Below, in pieces: positions 25,591 through 33,595 of a DNA stretch of 64,000 nucleotides. The stretch's first letter is position 1. Each line of letters starts with the position of its first letter. Source of the stretch: Pigmentiphaga daeguensis (lineage in GTDB: Bacteria > Pseudomonadota > Gammaproteobacteria > Burkholderiales > Burkholderiaceae_B); contig NZ_BAAAEN010000026.1 in assembly GCF_039523035.1 (NCBI RefSeq), forward strand, positions 1-64,000, read 5' to 3'. Under the pieces are notes generated by a model that saw only the letters and a program-made list of their open reading frames with translations, had not been told where the DNA came from and did not search any database. Made by a program: the position numbers and the translations under genes.

Positions 25591-26235
25591 ATGACCAGCG
25601 CCGTCACCCCGCCCGCCTCGCGCAGCACCTACCGCCACGGCGACCTGCGCCGCGCCCTGCTGGAAGCGGGCATCGAGCTCGCCCGCCAGGGCGGCCCGTC
25701 GGCGATCGTGCTGCGCGAAGCCACCCGCCGCGCCGGCGTCGTTCCGAACGCCGCCTACCGCCATTTCGCCAGCCGGGGAGACCTGCTGCTGGCGGTGCGG
25801 GCCGCGGCGCTGTCCGCGCTGGCGACCGCCATGGAAGCCGAGCTCGACAAGCTGGACGGCGACAGCCCGCCCGCCGACTACGCCCGCGCCAGCCTGCGCG
25901 CGGTGGGCGCGGGCTACCTGAGCTTCGCCAGCAAGGAGCCCGGCCTGTTCCGCACCGCGTTCGCCCCGGCCGACGGGCCGCTGAACGTACCCCCGGCCGA
26001 CAAGGCCGGCCGGGGCGGACTGGATCCGTTCCAGCTGCTCAGCGCCGCCTTGGATCGCATGGCGGCGGCGGGCCTGCTCACGCCGGAGCGGCGCCACGCC
26101 GCCGAATACCTCGCGTGGTCGTCCGTCCATGGGCTGGCCATGCTGGTGATAGACGGGCCGTTGCGCGGCTTCAGTCCCGCGCAGGTCGAAGCGGTGGGGC
26201 AGCGGCTGCTGGAGATGGTGGAGAAGGGGTTGTAG
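25591..26235 (+). CDS. TetR-family regulator with WHG-type effector domain
   Basis: 214 residues. The N-terminal HTH (YRHGDLRRALLEAGIELARQGGPSAIVLREATRRAGVVPNAAYRHFASRGDLL) is followed by a TetR_C_13-like (WHG) domain containing AWSSVHGLAMLVIDGPL. Likely represses itself and the divergent VOC gene through the GTGGACGCTGTACA dyad. Ligand unknown. Confidence 0.87.
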   Translation: MTSAVTPPASRSTYRHGDLRRALLEAGIELARQGGPSAIVLREATRRAGVVPNAAYRHFASRGDLLLAVRAAALSALATAMEAELDKLDGDSPPADYARASLRAVGAGYLSFASKEPGLFRTAFAPADGPLNVPPADKAGRGGLDPFQLLSAALDRMAAAGLLTPERRHAAEYLAWSSVHGLAMLVIDGPLRGFSPAQVEAVGQRLLEMVEKGL

Positions 26236-26245
26236 GAGACTCGCT

Positions 26246-26740
26246 TCAGTAACCGGGCAGGCTCAGGCTGCCCGTGTCCGAAAAGCGCGTCGTGCCGAAC
26301 ATGCCGCCCGACAGCTTGCCGCGGACCACATAGGGAATGTTGTCCAGGCTGGAGCCATCGGCCAGGCCCAGTGCCTGCCGGATGGCGCTGAGCGCGGACA
26401 CCGATACCGGTACCGTCAGCACGGTCTCGCCGAAGCGGGGCACGCTGCCGCGTTCGTTGCTGACGCCCGTCGCGAAGCGCTTGCCGTTCAACTCCAGTTC
26501 CAGCGCGGCGCCGTCGTAGTCCACCGCGGAGTCGTTGGGGTTCTGGACCCGCAGCTTGACCGCCATCCGCATCTCCAGCCCCTGGCCTTCCAGGGGTTCG
26601 ATGCCGGCGACCTGCACGTTGAGCGGATCGCGGCCGGGCAGGCTGGCGCAGCCGGCCAGCGCCACCGCCAGCAGGCCGGCCAGGGCGGCCCGGCGCGGCG
26701 ACGAAAATCCGGGGGAAGGAAGATGCATGATCGTGCCCAT
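26246..26740 (-). CDS. LEA type 2 (WHy-domain) lipoprotein
   Basis: 164 residues. A lipoprotein signal with lipobox VALAGC is followed by a single WHy/LEA14-type beta domain (LNVQVAGIEPLEGQGLEMRMAVKLRVQNPNDSAVDYDG). Bacterial members are small envelope lipoproteins, perhaps linked to desiccation tolerance; the exact role is unknown. Starts at 26740 or 26728 are both possible. It lies downstream of the ECF sigma factor on the same strand with an 86-base gap. Confidence 0.78.
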   Translation of the reverse strand: MGTIMHLPSPGFSSPRRAALAGLLAVALAGCASLPGRDPLNVQVAGIEPLEGQGLEMRMAVKLRVQNPNDSAVDYDGAALELELNGKRFATGVSNERGSVPRFGETVLTVPVSVSALSAIRQALGLADGSSLDNIPYVVRGKLSGGMFGTTRFSDTGSLSLPGY

Positions 26741-26826
26741 GAAAGCTGTGCAGCCTTCATCTTAGGAACGTGGCGCGAGGTCCGCAAAACTTGTTACCTC
26801 TTGCCGCAAGGCCTGCAAGAGCCGCC

Positions 26827-27711
26827 TCACAGGCCCTGGAATCGGGCGAGCTTGTCCGGGTTGCGCATCAGGTAAATATTGGACACCGCGCCGTTTTCGC
26901 CGTAGGCGAAGGTCAACGCGCCGATGATTACGCCGTTCTCGCGCAGCAGCACGCCCCTGGCGCCGCTGATGTCGGCCACGATCCAGTCCATGCCCCGCCA
27001 GAACCGTATCAGGCCGCGTTCGACGAAGCGCATCACCGACATCTTGCCCATCAGTTCCTGCTGCAGCGTGATGGCCTTGCCGCCGCCGTCCGACGAGAAG
27101 CGGACATCGTCCGACAGCAGGGCAGCCAGCGGCCCCGTACCATGGCCATTGATGGCGTCCTGGAAGGCCGACAGCAACTGCTCCTGGCGTTCGGCCGGCG
27201 TGGCGTGGCGGACCTTGCTGGACTCGACCGCCTCGCGCGCCCGCGAGACCAGCTTGCGGCAGGCGCTTTCCTGCATGCCCAGCGTGGCCGCGATGTCCGG
27301 ATAGGGGGTGTCGAAGATCTCGTGCAGCAGGTACGCGGCGCGCTCCTTGGGCGTGAGCCGCTCCAGCACCAGCAGGAAGGCCGTGGTCAGCGACGAGGCC
27401 AGTTCCAGCCGCGACTCCGGCGTGTCGTCCTCGCGGGTATGGATGGGCTCGGGCAGCCACGAACCCACGTAGTCCACCCGCGTCCGGTGCGCCGCGCGCA
27501 GCATGTCCACGCACAGGTTGGTGCAGATGCTGGTCAGCCACGCCGCGGGATTCGCGATCGCGCCGCGATCCGCGTGCATCCACTTGATGAAGGTCTCCTG
27601 CACGGCATCCTCGGCATCCGCCCGCGTGCCCAGCATGCGGTAGGCCAGCCCGAACAGGAACCGCCGCCGTGCTTCGAAGATCTCCGTCCCATCACCCGTC
27701 ATCATGTCCAT
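26827..27711 (-). CDS. sigJ: ECF41-type sigma factor (SigJ-like) with SnoaL-like C-terminal domain
   Basis: 294 residues: sigma region 2 (FEARRRFLFGLAYRMLGTRADAEDAVQETFIKW), region 4 (LTPKERAAYLLHEIFDTPYPDIAATLGMQESACRKLVSRAR), then a NTF2/SnoaL-like domain. The linker motif WLPEP (after region 2) and the C-terminal NPDKL are hallmarks of group ECF41, where the C-terminal domain tunes activity instead of an anti-sigma factor. The partner usually found beside ECF41 genes (a carboxymuconolactone-decarboxylase-like or oxidoreductase gene) is not adjacent. A matching ECF41 promoter lies upstream, implying autoregulation. Confidence 0.88.
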   Translation of the reverse strand: MDMMTGDGTEIFEARRRFLFGLAYRMLGTRADAEDAVQETFIKWMHADRGAIANPAAWLTSICTNLCVDMLRAAHRTRVDYVGSWLPEPIHTREDDTPESRLELASSLTTAFLLVLERLTPKERAAYLLHEIFDTPYPDIAATLGMQESACRKLVSRAREAVESSKVRHATPAERQEQLLSAFQDAINGHGTGPLAALLSDDVRFSSDGGGKAITLQQELMGKMSVMRFVERGLIRFWRGMDWIVADISGARGVLLRENGVIIGALTFAYGENGAVSNIYLMRNPDKLARFQGL

Positions 27712-27812
27712 GATTCATTCCCGAGCGGACCCATCAGTGCATCGATACCTGGAGCCGGCTCCAGAGGTTGATATCGCCGCGATCGCGCTGGTCGGCGCCG
27801 CGATCTCCTTGT

Positions 27813-27839
27813 GACGAACGAGCCCGCCGGTTTGTGACG
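27813..27839 (-). promoter_or_regulatory. ECF41-type promoter of sigJ
   Basis: On the minus strand, CGTCACA (27839-27833) is followed after exactly 16 bases by CGTC (27816-27813). The consensus I recall for ECF41 promoters is TGTCACA-N16-CGTC, so this matches 10 of 11 positions with the right spacing. It would give a leader of about 95 bases before the sigJ start. Confidence 0.7.
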
Positions 27840-27886
27840 TCCCGTGCGACACCGTCCCGAACGCCGGATCGGATGGTTTAATTGTC

Positions 27887-27904
27887 CTATTGACAGGTCA
27901 ATAG
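27887..27904. promoter_or_regulatory. GntR operator copy 1 overlapping the monooxygenase promoter
   Basis: CTATTG-ACAGGT-CAATAG, an inverted repeat (arms extend to CTATTGAC/GTCAATAG around AG). It contains a consensus -35 hexamer TTGACA (27890-27895) with a poor -10-like TGAAAT 17 bases on, so repressor binding would exclude polymerase. The same pattern recurs at 32652 and 33533. Confidence 0.75.
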
Positions 27905-27955
27905 AATAAATGTGAAATGGCTCGAAAAGCGTCGATAACCGAAACGAGGTAGCGT

Positions 27956-29164
27956 GTGAGCACCGGGACCCCCGAGCAGGTCATTATTGTAGGCGGCGGC
28001 CCCGTGGGCCTGGTCGCGGCGATGCGGCTGGGCCATTACGGCATTCCGGTCGTGGTCGTGGAAGCCGAGGAACAGGTGTCGCGCGCCTTGAAGGCCTCGA
28101 CCTTCCACCCCCCGACGCTGGAGATGCTGGACGAGTACGGTATCACGCCCGGGTTGATCGAAGCCGGGCTGGTCGCCCCCACCTGGCAGGTGCGCATGCA
28201 CGAGACGGGCGAATTCGCCGAATTCGACCTGTCGGTGCTCAAGGACGAGACCCCGCATCCCTATCGCCTGCAGACCGAACAATGGAAACTGTCCGAGCTG
28301 CTGCTGGCCCACATCCGGGAAAAGCTGCCGGCGGTGCGGGTGCTGATGGGACACCCGTGCGTGGAGGTGTCGCAGGACGCGGACTCGGTGCGCGTCACGG
28401 TGGAGCGGCCCGGCGGCGAGCGCCAGGAACTGACGGGGCGCTACCTGGTCGCGGCCGACGGCGCCCGCAGCATGGTGCGGGCCGCGCTGGACCTGAGCTT
28501 CGAGGGACTGACCTTTCCCGAGACCACGGTGCTGGCCACCACCCGCTTTCCGTTCCACGAGCACATTCCCACGCTGTCCTACATCAACTATTGCTGGGCC
28601 TCGACCGGCACCTTCAGCCTGCTGCGGCTTCCCGGCCTCTGGCGGGTCAGCCTGTACCCGTGGGAAGGCGAGTCGATCGACGACGCCCTCCAGCCCGAGT
28701 CCATCCAGAAGAAACTGCAACACGTCCTGCCGCGCGAACAGGCCTACGAGGTGATGGAGATCCGGCCCTACCGCATCCACCAGCGGGTCGTGAACACCTA
28801 TGTCAACGGCCGCATCGTGCTGGCCGGCGACGCCGCCCACATCAACAGCCCCAGCGGCGGCATGGGCATGAACGGCGGCATCCACGACGCCTTCAACCTT
28901 ACCGACAAGCTGCGCCGCATCTATGCGGGCGAAAGCGATGCGCTGCTGGGGCAATACGAGCGCCAGCGCCGCCCGATCGCGATCAAGCACGTATTGCAGC
29001 AGTCCGGCCGTAACCGCGCCCGCATGCAGGAGCGCGGGGAGGCGCAACGCCGCGCGACGCTGGAGGACTTGAAGCGCAAGGCGGACGATCCGCGCCTGGC
29101 CCGCGAGTACCTGCTCGAAACCTCGATGATCCTGAGCCTGCGCGAAGCGGCCGCGATCGAATAG
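27956..29164 (+). CDS. FAD-dependent aromatic monooxygenase (PheA/TfdB family)
   Basis: 402 residues (GTG start, GAGGT upstream). FAD-binding motifs: GGGPVG (13-18), the middle DG region (AADGARSMVRAAL), and GDAAH near residue 291 followed by PSGGMGMNGGIHDAFNL. These flavin hydroxylases add one oxygen to phenols or hydroxypyridines with NAD(P)H; a few (MHPCO) also open a pyridine ring. The thioredoxin-like tail of full-length phenol hydroxylases is missing, so it resembles the shorter MhpA/PHBH-type enzymes. First gene of a catabolic island; its promoter overlaps a GntR operator. Confidence 0.87.
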   Translation: MSTGTPEQVIIVGGGPVGLVAAMRLGHYGIPVVVVEAEEQVSRALKASTFHPPTLEMLDEYGITPGLIEAGLVAPTWQVRMHETGEFAEFDLSVLKDETPHPYRLQTEQWKLSELLLAHIREKLPAVRVLMGHPCVEVSQDADSVRVTVERPGGERQELTGRYLVAADGARSMVRAALDLSFEGLTFPETTVLATTRFPFHEHIPTLSYINYCWASTGTFSLLRLPGLWRVSLYPWEGESIDDALQPESIQKKLQHVLPREQAYEVMEIRPYRIHQRVVNTYVNGRIVLAGDAAHINSPSGGMGMNGGIHDAFNLTDKLRRIYAGESDALLGQYERQRRPIAIKHVLQQSGRNRARMQERGEAQRRATLEDLKRKADDPRLAREYLLETSMILSLREAAAIE

Positions 29165-29175
29165 CACGGAACGAC

Positions 29176-30675
29176 ATGAAGCAACCCGCGCCGGCCGAAT
29201 TCCCCATCCGCGAGCAAGTAACGAGTTTCATCGACGGCCGCTGCACGCGTTCGGCCGGATACGAGCTGCCGGTGATCTTCCCCGGCGACGCGCGGCGCAT
29301 CTCGACCCTGGTCGAGGCGCCGGCGGACGAGGTCGATGCGGCGGTGCGGTCCGCCCGGGCCGCTTTCGAGGACGGGCGCTGGCGCAGGCTGCCGGTCGAG
29401 GCCCGGCAGGCCGTGATGCGCAGGGTGGCCGACCTGGTCGACCTGCATCGCGACGAACTGGCCTACCTGGAGTGCATGAACTCCGGCATTCCCATGCGCC
29501 ACCTGCAAAAGGGCCAGATTCCCCGTACCGCCTACAACTTCCGCTTTTTCGCGGAGTTCCTGGGCCAGCATGCCGAGAAGCTGCACGGCCAGACGGACGG
29601 GTACCTGACGCTGGTGCTGCGCGAGCCGGTGGGCGTGGCGGCGCTGATCGGCCCGTGGAACGCGCCGCTGGCCCTGACGTCGATGAAGATCGCCGGCGCC
29701 ATCGCGTTCGGCAACAGCTGCGTCTGCAAGCCGTCCGAGGTCACGCCGCTGGCGGTCGCGCGCTTCATGGAACTGCTGGTGGAAGCAGGCGTGCCGCCGG
29801 GCGTCGTCAACCTGGTCAACGGCCGGGGCGGCGTCACGGGCGAAGCCCTGGTGGCGCATCCGCAGGTGGACCTGGTGTCGTTCACGGGCGGCACGCAGAC
29901 GGCACGGCGGATCTCGGCCAGCGCCGGCGAAGGGCTCAAGCCCCTGTCGCTGGAACTGGGCGGCAAGTCGGCCAACATCGTCTTCGAATCGGCCGACCTG
30001 GACCGCGCGTTGGACGGCGCGCTGGTCGGCATTTTCTCGAACAACGGCCAGCAGTGCCTGGCCGGTTCGCGCATCCTGGTACAGCGGGCGGTGCTGGACC
30101 GCTTCGTCGACGCCTTCGCGCAGCGTGCCCGCCGGCTGCGCATAGGCAGCCCGCTGGACCCGGCCACCGAGATCGGACCGCTGGCGTTCCAGGCGCACCG
30201 GCAACGAGTGGCCGGCTACGTGGACATCGCCCGCGCTGATGGGGCGCAGCTGCTATGCGGCGGCGCGACGGTCGAGGAACTGGAACCGGGCTTCTATTTC
30301 CAGCCGACGGCGGTATTGGCGCGGGACAACACGGCGCGTGTCTGCCGCGAGGAGATCTTCGGACCCTTCGCGACCATCGTCCCGTTCGATACGCAGGACG
30401 AGGCCTACGCCATCGCGAACGACAGCGAGTTCGGCCTGGTGTCGTATGTATGGAGCGACCACCAGCCCACGGTGATGCGCGCGCTGTCGGAGATCCGGGC
30501 CGGCATGGTGTGGGTCAACACGCCCATGACGCGTGACCTGCGCGCGCCCTTCGGCGGCATCAAGGCATCGGGCTACGGCCGGGAGGGCGGCGAGTCCAGC
30601 ATGAAGTTCTATACCTTCGAGAAGACGGTCATGCTGCCCACGGTGCCGCCGTCCATCCCACGCCTGGGGACATGA
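29176..30675 (+). CDS. Aldehyde dehydrogenase
   Basis: 499 residues, complete NAD(P)-dependent aldehyde dehydrogenase. Catalytic Glu near 259 in LELGGKSANIV, nucleophilic Cys near 294 in NNGQQCLAGSRI, and the PWNAPLALTSMKIAGAIAFGN cofactor region are visible. Resembles the hydroxymuconic-semialdehyde/betaine-aldehyde class. It starts 11 bases after the monooxygenase stop, so they form one operon and probably oxidise an aldehyde or semialdehyde made in the same pathway. Confidence 0.9.
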   Translation: MKQPAPAEFPIREQVTSFIDGRCTRSAGYELPVIFPGDARRISTLVEAPADEVDAAVRSARAAFEDGRWRRLPVEARQAVMRRVADLVDLHRDELAYLECMNSGIPMRHLQKGQIPRTAYNFRFFAEFLGQHAEKLHGQTDGYLTLVLREPVGVAALIGPWNAPLALTSMKIAGAIAFGNSCVCKPSEVTPLAVARFMELLVEAGVPPGVVNLVNGRGGVTGEALVAHPQVDLVSFTGGTQTARRISASAGEGLKPLSLELGGKSANIVFESADLDRALDGALVGIFSNNGQQCLAGSRILVQRAVLDRFVDAFAQRARRLRIGSPLDPATEIGPLAFQAHRQRVAGYVDIARADGAQLLCGGATVEELEPGFYFQPTAVLARDNTARVCREEIFGPFATIVPFDTQDEAYAIANDSEFGLVSYVWSDHQPTVMRALSEIRAGMVWVNTPMTRDLRAPFGGIKASGYGREGGESSMKFYTFEKTVMLPTVPPSIPRLGT

Positions 30676-30736
30676 AAAATGGCCCCCACGCTTGCCGCTT
30701 CGCGGCGGCGCTGCCCCCCAAGGGGGTGTTTTTCAT
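30672..30736. repeat. GC-rich dispersed hairpin repeat
   Basis: ATGAAAAA (30672-30679) pairs with TTTTTCAT (30729-30736), and CCCCC pairs with GGGGG, enclosing CGCTTGCCGCTTCGCGG. This matches the style of CCCCC-CGCTTCGCG-GGGGG repeats found between genes in Bordetella and relatives. A related unit is at 58830-58910. It lies between convergent genes and may help end transcription. Confidence 0.65.
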
Positions 30737-30759
30737 CTTGGGGCGGCCCGGCGATGAAA

Positions 30760-30789
30760 AAACGGCGCTTTCCGGTGGAAGCGCCGTTT
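30760..30789. terminator. Bidirectional terminator between convergent genes
   Basis: Perfect 11-bp stem AAACGGCGCTT / AAGCGCCGTTT with an 8-base loop. A run of A precedes and T follows the stem, so it can end transcription of both the aldehyde dehydrogenase operon and the opposite-strand isomerase gene. Confidence 0.8.
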
Positions 30790-30798
30790 CGTGGTGGT

Positions 30799-31557
30799 TC
30801 AGGGCTGTTGCCGCGCGAGGCGCTCGCGCCAGTGGTCGCCACGCAGCCAGGGTTCCAGCGGCGCGGGCTGGCCATCCACGGCCGAGACGCCCATCCAGGC
30901 CAGACACAGCATGCACGACAGCACCGGCACGCGCGACCGGGCGTTCGCCGCCAGCAGCGGGGTCAGGGTGGGCATGCCCGTGCCCAGCATCAGGATGGCG
31001 TCGGTGTCGTCGCGGGCCAGGTCATCGAGCAGCGCGCCGGCGGTGTCCGCTTTCATCGAATAGATGGGATGGAACTGCGTGTGGTCCATGGCGGCCGACG
31101 CCACGCGCACGACCGTGAACCCCTGGGATTCCCAATAGGCCTTGCTGGCGGCGGTCAGCCCGGCGGGGTAGGGCGAGGCCAGCGCGATCCGGCGGGCGCC
31201 CAATTGCTTCAATGAAGCGACCACCGCGGTGGCCGCCGTGAAGGCCGGGACGCCGCGCTCGCGCTCGATGCCTGCCAGTACCCGTTCCTCGCGTTCGCGG
31301 CCCACCAGGTAGGAGGCGCCGGTGCAGCCCACCGCGACTGCCTTGATGGGCGCGTTGGCGAACTGGTCGCAGGCGGTGTCCAGCCTGTCCACGTAGTCGA
31401 CCAGCCGCGCCTCGATCGTGGACTTGTCGCTCATCAACCGGGCATTGATGTGGGCGTAGCCGGCCGGCAGCAGGATGAAGTATTCGGGCTCGACCGTGGT
31501 GTTGGCCTGCGGGGTCAGCAGGCCGATGAGCCCCCGGGGTGCGTATTCGACGGCCAT
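30799..31557 (-). CDS. Maleate isomerase / Asp-Glu racemase-family enzyme
   Basis: 252 residues. The opening IGLLTPQANTTVEPEY and AVGCTGASYLVG (Cys78) are typical of the maleate cis-trans isomerase/arylmalonate decarboxylase/EutA group. The second active-site region reads VPVLSCMLCLAW (Cys near 214 and 217). Maleate isomerase turns maleate into fumarate with two cysteines; the decarboxylase branch uses one. Which reaction applies is not certain. It is 7 bases downstream of a Bug gene in one operon that opens at a GntR operator. Confidence 0.8.
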   Translation of the reverse strand: MAVEYAPRGLIGLLTPQANTTVEPEYFILLPAGYAHINARLMSDKSTIEARLVDYVDRLDTACDQFANAPIKAVAVGCTGASYLVGREREERVLAGIERERGVPAFTAATAVVASLKQLGARRIALASPYPAGLTAASKAYWESQGFTVVRVASAAMDHTQFHPIYSMKADTAGALLDDLARDDTDAILMLGTGMPTLTPLLAANARSRVPVLSCMLCLAWMGVSAVDGQPAPLEPWLRGDHWRERLARQQP

Positions 31558-31564
31558 GCGGGCA

Positions 31565-32575
31565 TCAATCCAGCTTGATGTTGGCGGCCTTGATGATGGG
31601 CGCCCACTTGCGGTCTTCGTCGTGCAGGAATTTCACGAACTCGGCCTGCGGCGCGCCGACGGGGGTAAGTCCCAAGTCCGACAGCTTGGCGCGGATGTCG
31701 GCGTTGGCCATGACCTTGCCCAGCGCGGCCTGCAGCCGGTCGACGACCGCGGCTGGCGTGCCGGCGGGCGCCGAGACGCCGAACCAGGCCTCGCCCACCG
31801 TGCCCGGCACGATTTCGTCCATGGTGGGCACGTCCGGGAAGGCGGCGACGCGCTTGGGGCCGCTGACGGCCAGGATGCGCACGTTGCCCGCCTTGGCCTG
31901 GGTCGAGGCGACCGACATGTTGTTGAAGATGGCGTCGAGCTGTCCGCCCAGCAGGTCGTTCATGGCGGGCCCGGTGCCCTTGTAGGGTACGTGGGTCATG
32001 TCCAGGCGGGCCTTCTGCTTCAGCATTTCGCCGGTCAGGAAGCCGGCCGAGCCTACGCCCGCCGAACCGTAGTTGTACTTGCCGCCGGCCTGGCGGGCCA
32101 GCTCGACGAATTCCTTGAAGTTCTTCGCCGGGTGGCTGGTGCGCACGATGAGGCCATTGGGAAAGGTCCCCAGCAGCATGATGTGCGTGAAGTCGCGGAA
32201 CGGATCGTAGGGAATCTTCTGGCCGAGCAGCGGTCCGGTGGTGATGGCCGCGCCGTTGGTGATGACCAGCGTGTAGCCGTCGGCCGGCGCCTTGGCGCCG
32301 AGGTCGGTCCCGAGGATGGAGCCGGCGCCGCCCTTGTTGTCGACGATGACGGACTGGCCGACCTGTTCGGCCAGCGCGCTGGCGACGAGGCGGCCGATGA
32401 CGTCGGTCGAGCCGCCCGGGCTGAATGGCACGATCAGCTTGATGGGGCGGTCCGGATAGGTTTGCGCGTGGACCGTGATCGAAGCCGCGGCCAGGCCCAG
32501 GGCCAGAAATGCACGGCGGCAGATATTCAGCGCGCGGGGGTGGGCGCGGTGTTCCCCTGTACTATGATGGCGCAT
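31565..32575 (-). CDS. Bug (TctC)-family substrate-binding protein of the catabolic island
   Basis: 336 residues. A charged N-terminus (RRAF, Tat-like or long Sec signal) and hydrophobic core end at TVHAQ; mature part begins TYPDRPIKLIVPFSPGGSTDVIGR, with VIVDNKGGAGSILG and APADGYTLV. Intact periplasmic receptor, most likely for a carboxylate that feeds the surrounding pathway. Divergent from the GntR gene, with an operator 77 bases upstream of its start, and co-transcribed with the isomerase-like gene. Confidence 0.9.
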   Translation of the reverse strand: MRHHSTGEHRAHPRALNICRRAFLALGLAAASITVHAQTYPDRPIKLIVPFSPGGSTDVIGRLVASALAEQVGQSVIVDNKGGAGSILGTDLGAKAPADGYTLVITNGAAITTGPLLGQKIPYDPFRDFTHIMLLGTFPNGLIVRTSHPAKNFKEFVELARQAGGKYNYGSAGVGSAGFLTGEMLKQKARLDMTHVPYKGTGPAMNDLLGGQLDAIFNNMSVASTQAKAGNVRILAVSGPKRVAAFPDVPTMDEIVPGTVGEAWFGVSAPAGTPAAVVDRLQAALGKVMANADIRAKLSDLGLTPVGAPQAEFVKFLHDEDRKWAPIIKAANIKLD

Positions 32576-32651
32576 GGCAGGACCTGAAAGAATATGGACA
32601 ACGCATGTGGATATTCCGCCAGGTTTCGCTATCGAGTCAAGCTAAATTGTT

Positions 32652-32669
32652 CTATTGGACAGACAATAA
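32652..32669. promoter_or_regulatory. GntR operator copy 2, between Bug gene and gntR
   Basis: CTATTG-GACAGA-CAATAA, one mismatch from the perfect repeat seen at 27887 and 33533, with identical 6-base spacing. It lies 16 bases before the gntR start and in the shared divergent region, fitting autoregulation and control of the Bug-isomerase operon. Confidence 0.72.
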
Positions 32670-32685
32670 GACAGAACCCCAGTCT

Positions 32686-33471
32686 ATGCAGCAAACCTTG
32701 CCCCTGCCGAAGTACCACAGCGTATACCTGGTGTTGAAAGAAAGGCTGCGCGATGGCCTGTACGACCAGCGCGTGCCCGGCGAGCTGGAACTGATGGAAG
32801 AGTTCGGCGTCTCGCGGGCGACCGTTCGCAAGGCCCTGGAGAACCTGACCCAGGAAGGATTGATCGAGCGATCGGCCGGCCGGGGGACGCGGCGTTTGCA
32901 GCCTCCGGGCCAGGCGGGGCAGCAAGCCTCGTCCACCCACCGGATGGCGGGGCTGCTGGACAACATCATCGCCGCCAGCCTGGACACCACGGTCAAGGTC
33001 ATCGAGCACGAATACGTGTCCGCCACCGAGCCGGTGGCGCAGATGCTGCAGATCGAACCGCGTGCGCAGGTGCTGCGGGCGGTGCGCGTGCGCAGCACCA
33101 AGGCGGGCCCCGTCTCCTGCATCACCACCTGGGTGCCGCGCGAGTTCGCGGGCAACCTCGGCCGCCGGCAACTGGGCCGCAAGGCCATGCTGGTGCTGAT
33201 CGAGGAGTCGGGCGTGGAGATCGGCCGGGCCCGGCAAAGCATTTCCGCGCGCCAGGCCGATGCCACCGTCGCGGGCCTGCTCGGCATGCCGCTGGGATCG
33301 GCCCTGCTGTCGGTCAGCCGGGTGGTCTACGACGTGAACGATCGGCCCGTGCTCTGGCTGCAGGGCCTGTACTGCCCCGACCGCTACGAGTACGAGATGG
33401 AGCTGTCGCGGGTGGGCGACATCGACGCCAAGGTCTGGGTCAGCAAGGATTTCAACGCCTACATGCGCTGA
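32686..33471 (+). CDS. GntR-family (HutC/UTRA) transcriptional regulator
   Basis: 261 residues. Winged helix-turn-helix (PKYHSVYLVLKERLRDGLYDQ ... ELMEEFGVSRATVRKALENLTQEGLIER, about residues 8-65) plus a UTRA ligand domain like HutC/FarR regulators. I start at ATG 32686 because it directly precedes the conserved GntR opening and leaves the operator outside the gene; longer in-frame starts are possible. It sits in the middle of the catabolic island, and its operator pattern recurs at three island promoters, so it is very likely the pathway repressor. A hairpin follows the stop. Confidence 0.87.
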   Translation: MQQTLPLPKYHSVYLVLKERLRDGLYDQRVPGELELMEEFGVSRATVRKALENLTQEGLIERSAGRGTRRLQPPGQAGQQASSTHRMAGLLDNIIAASLDTTVKVIEHEYVSATEPVAQMLQIEPRAQVLRAVRVRSTKAGPVSCITTWVPREFAGNLGRRQLGRKAMLVLIEESGVEIGRARQSISARQADATVAGLLGMPLGSALLSVSRVVYDVNDRPVLWLQGLYCPDRYEYEMELSRVGDIDAKVWVSKDFNAYMR

Positions 33472-33476
33472 CGCGC

Positions 33477-33496
33477 CGCGCCGGGTATCCGGCGCG
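33477..33496 (+). terminator. Hairpin after gntR
   Basis: Perfect 8-bp stem CGCGCCGG / CCGGCGCG around GTAT, five bases after the gntR stop codon. No T run follows, so it may be a partial or factor-assisted terminator separating gntR from the hydratase operon. Confidence 0.5.
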
Positions 33497-33532
33497 CCAC
33501 AAATAAGAACACAAGAACCCGAATCAAATGTA

Positions 33533-33550
33533 CTATTGTTAGGACAATAG
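33533..33550. promoter_or_regulatory. GntR operator copy 3, upstream of the hydratase operon
   Basis: CTATTG-TTAGGA-CAATAG, perfect 6-bp arms and the same spacing as the copies at 27887 and 32652. It lies 45 bases before the hydratase large-subunit start and is the only obvious regulatory element in the gap. Confidence 0.74.
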
Positions 33551-33595
33551 ATTGGAAGGGCCCGGCCGGGACCTTCGAGGATATCGGGTGACAGC

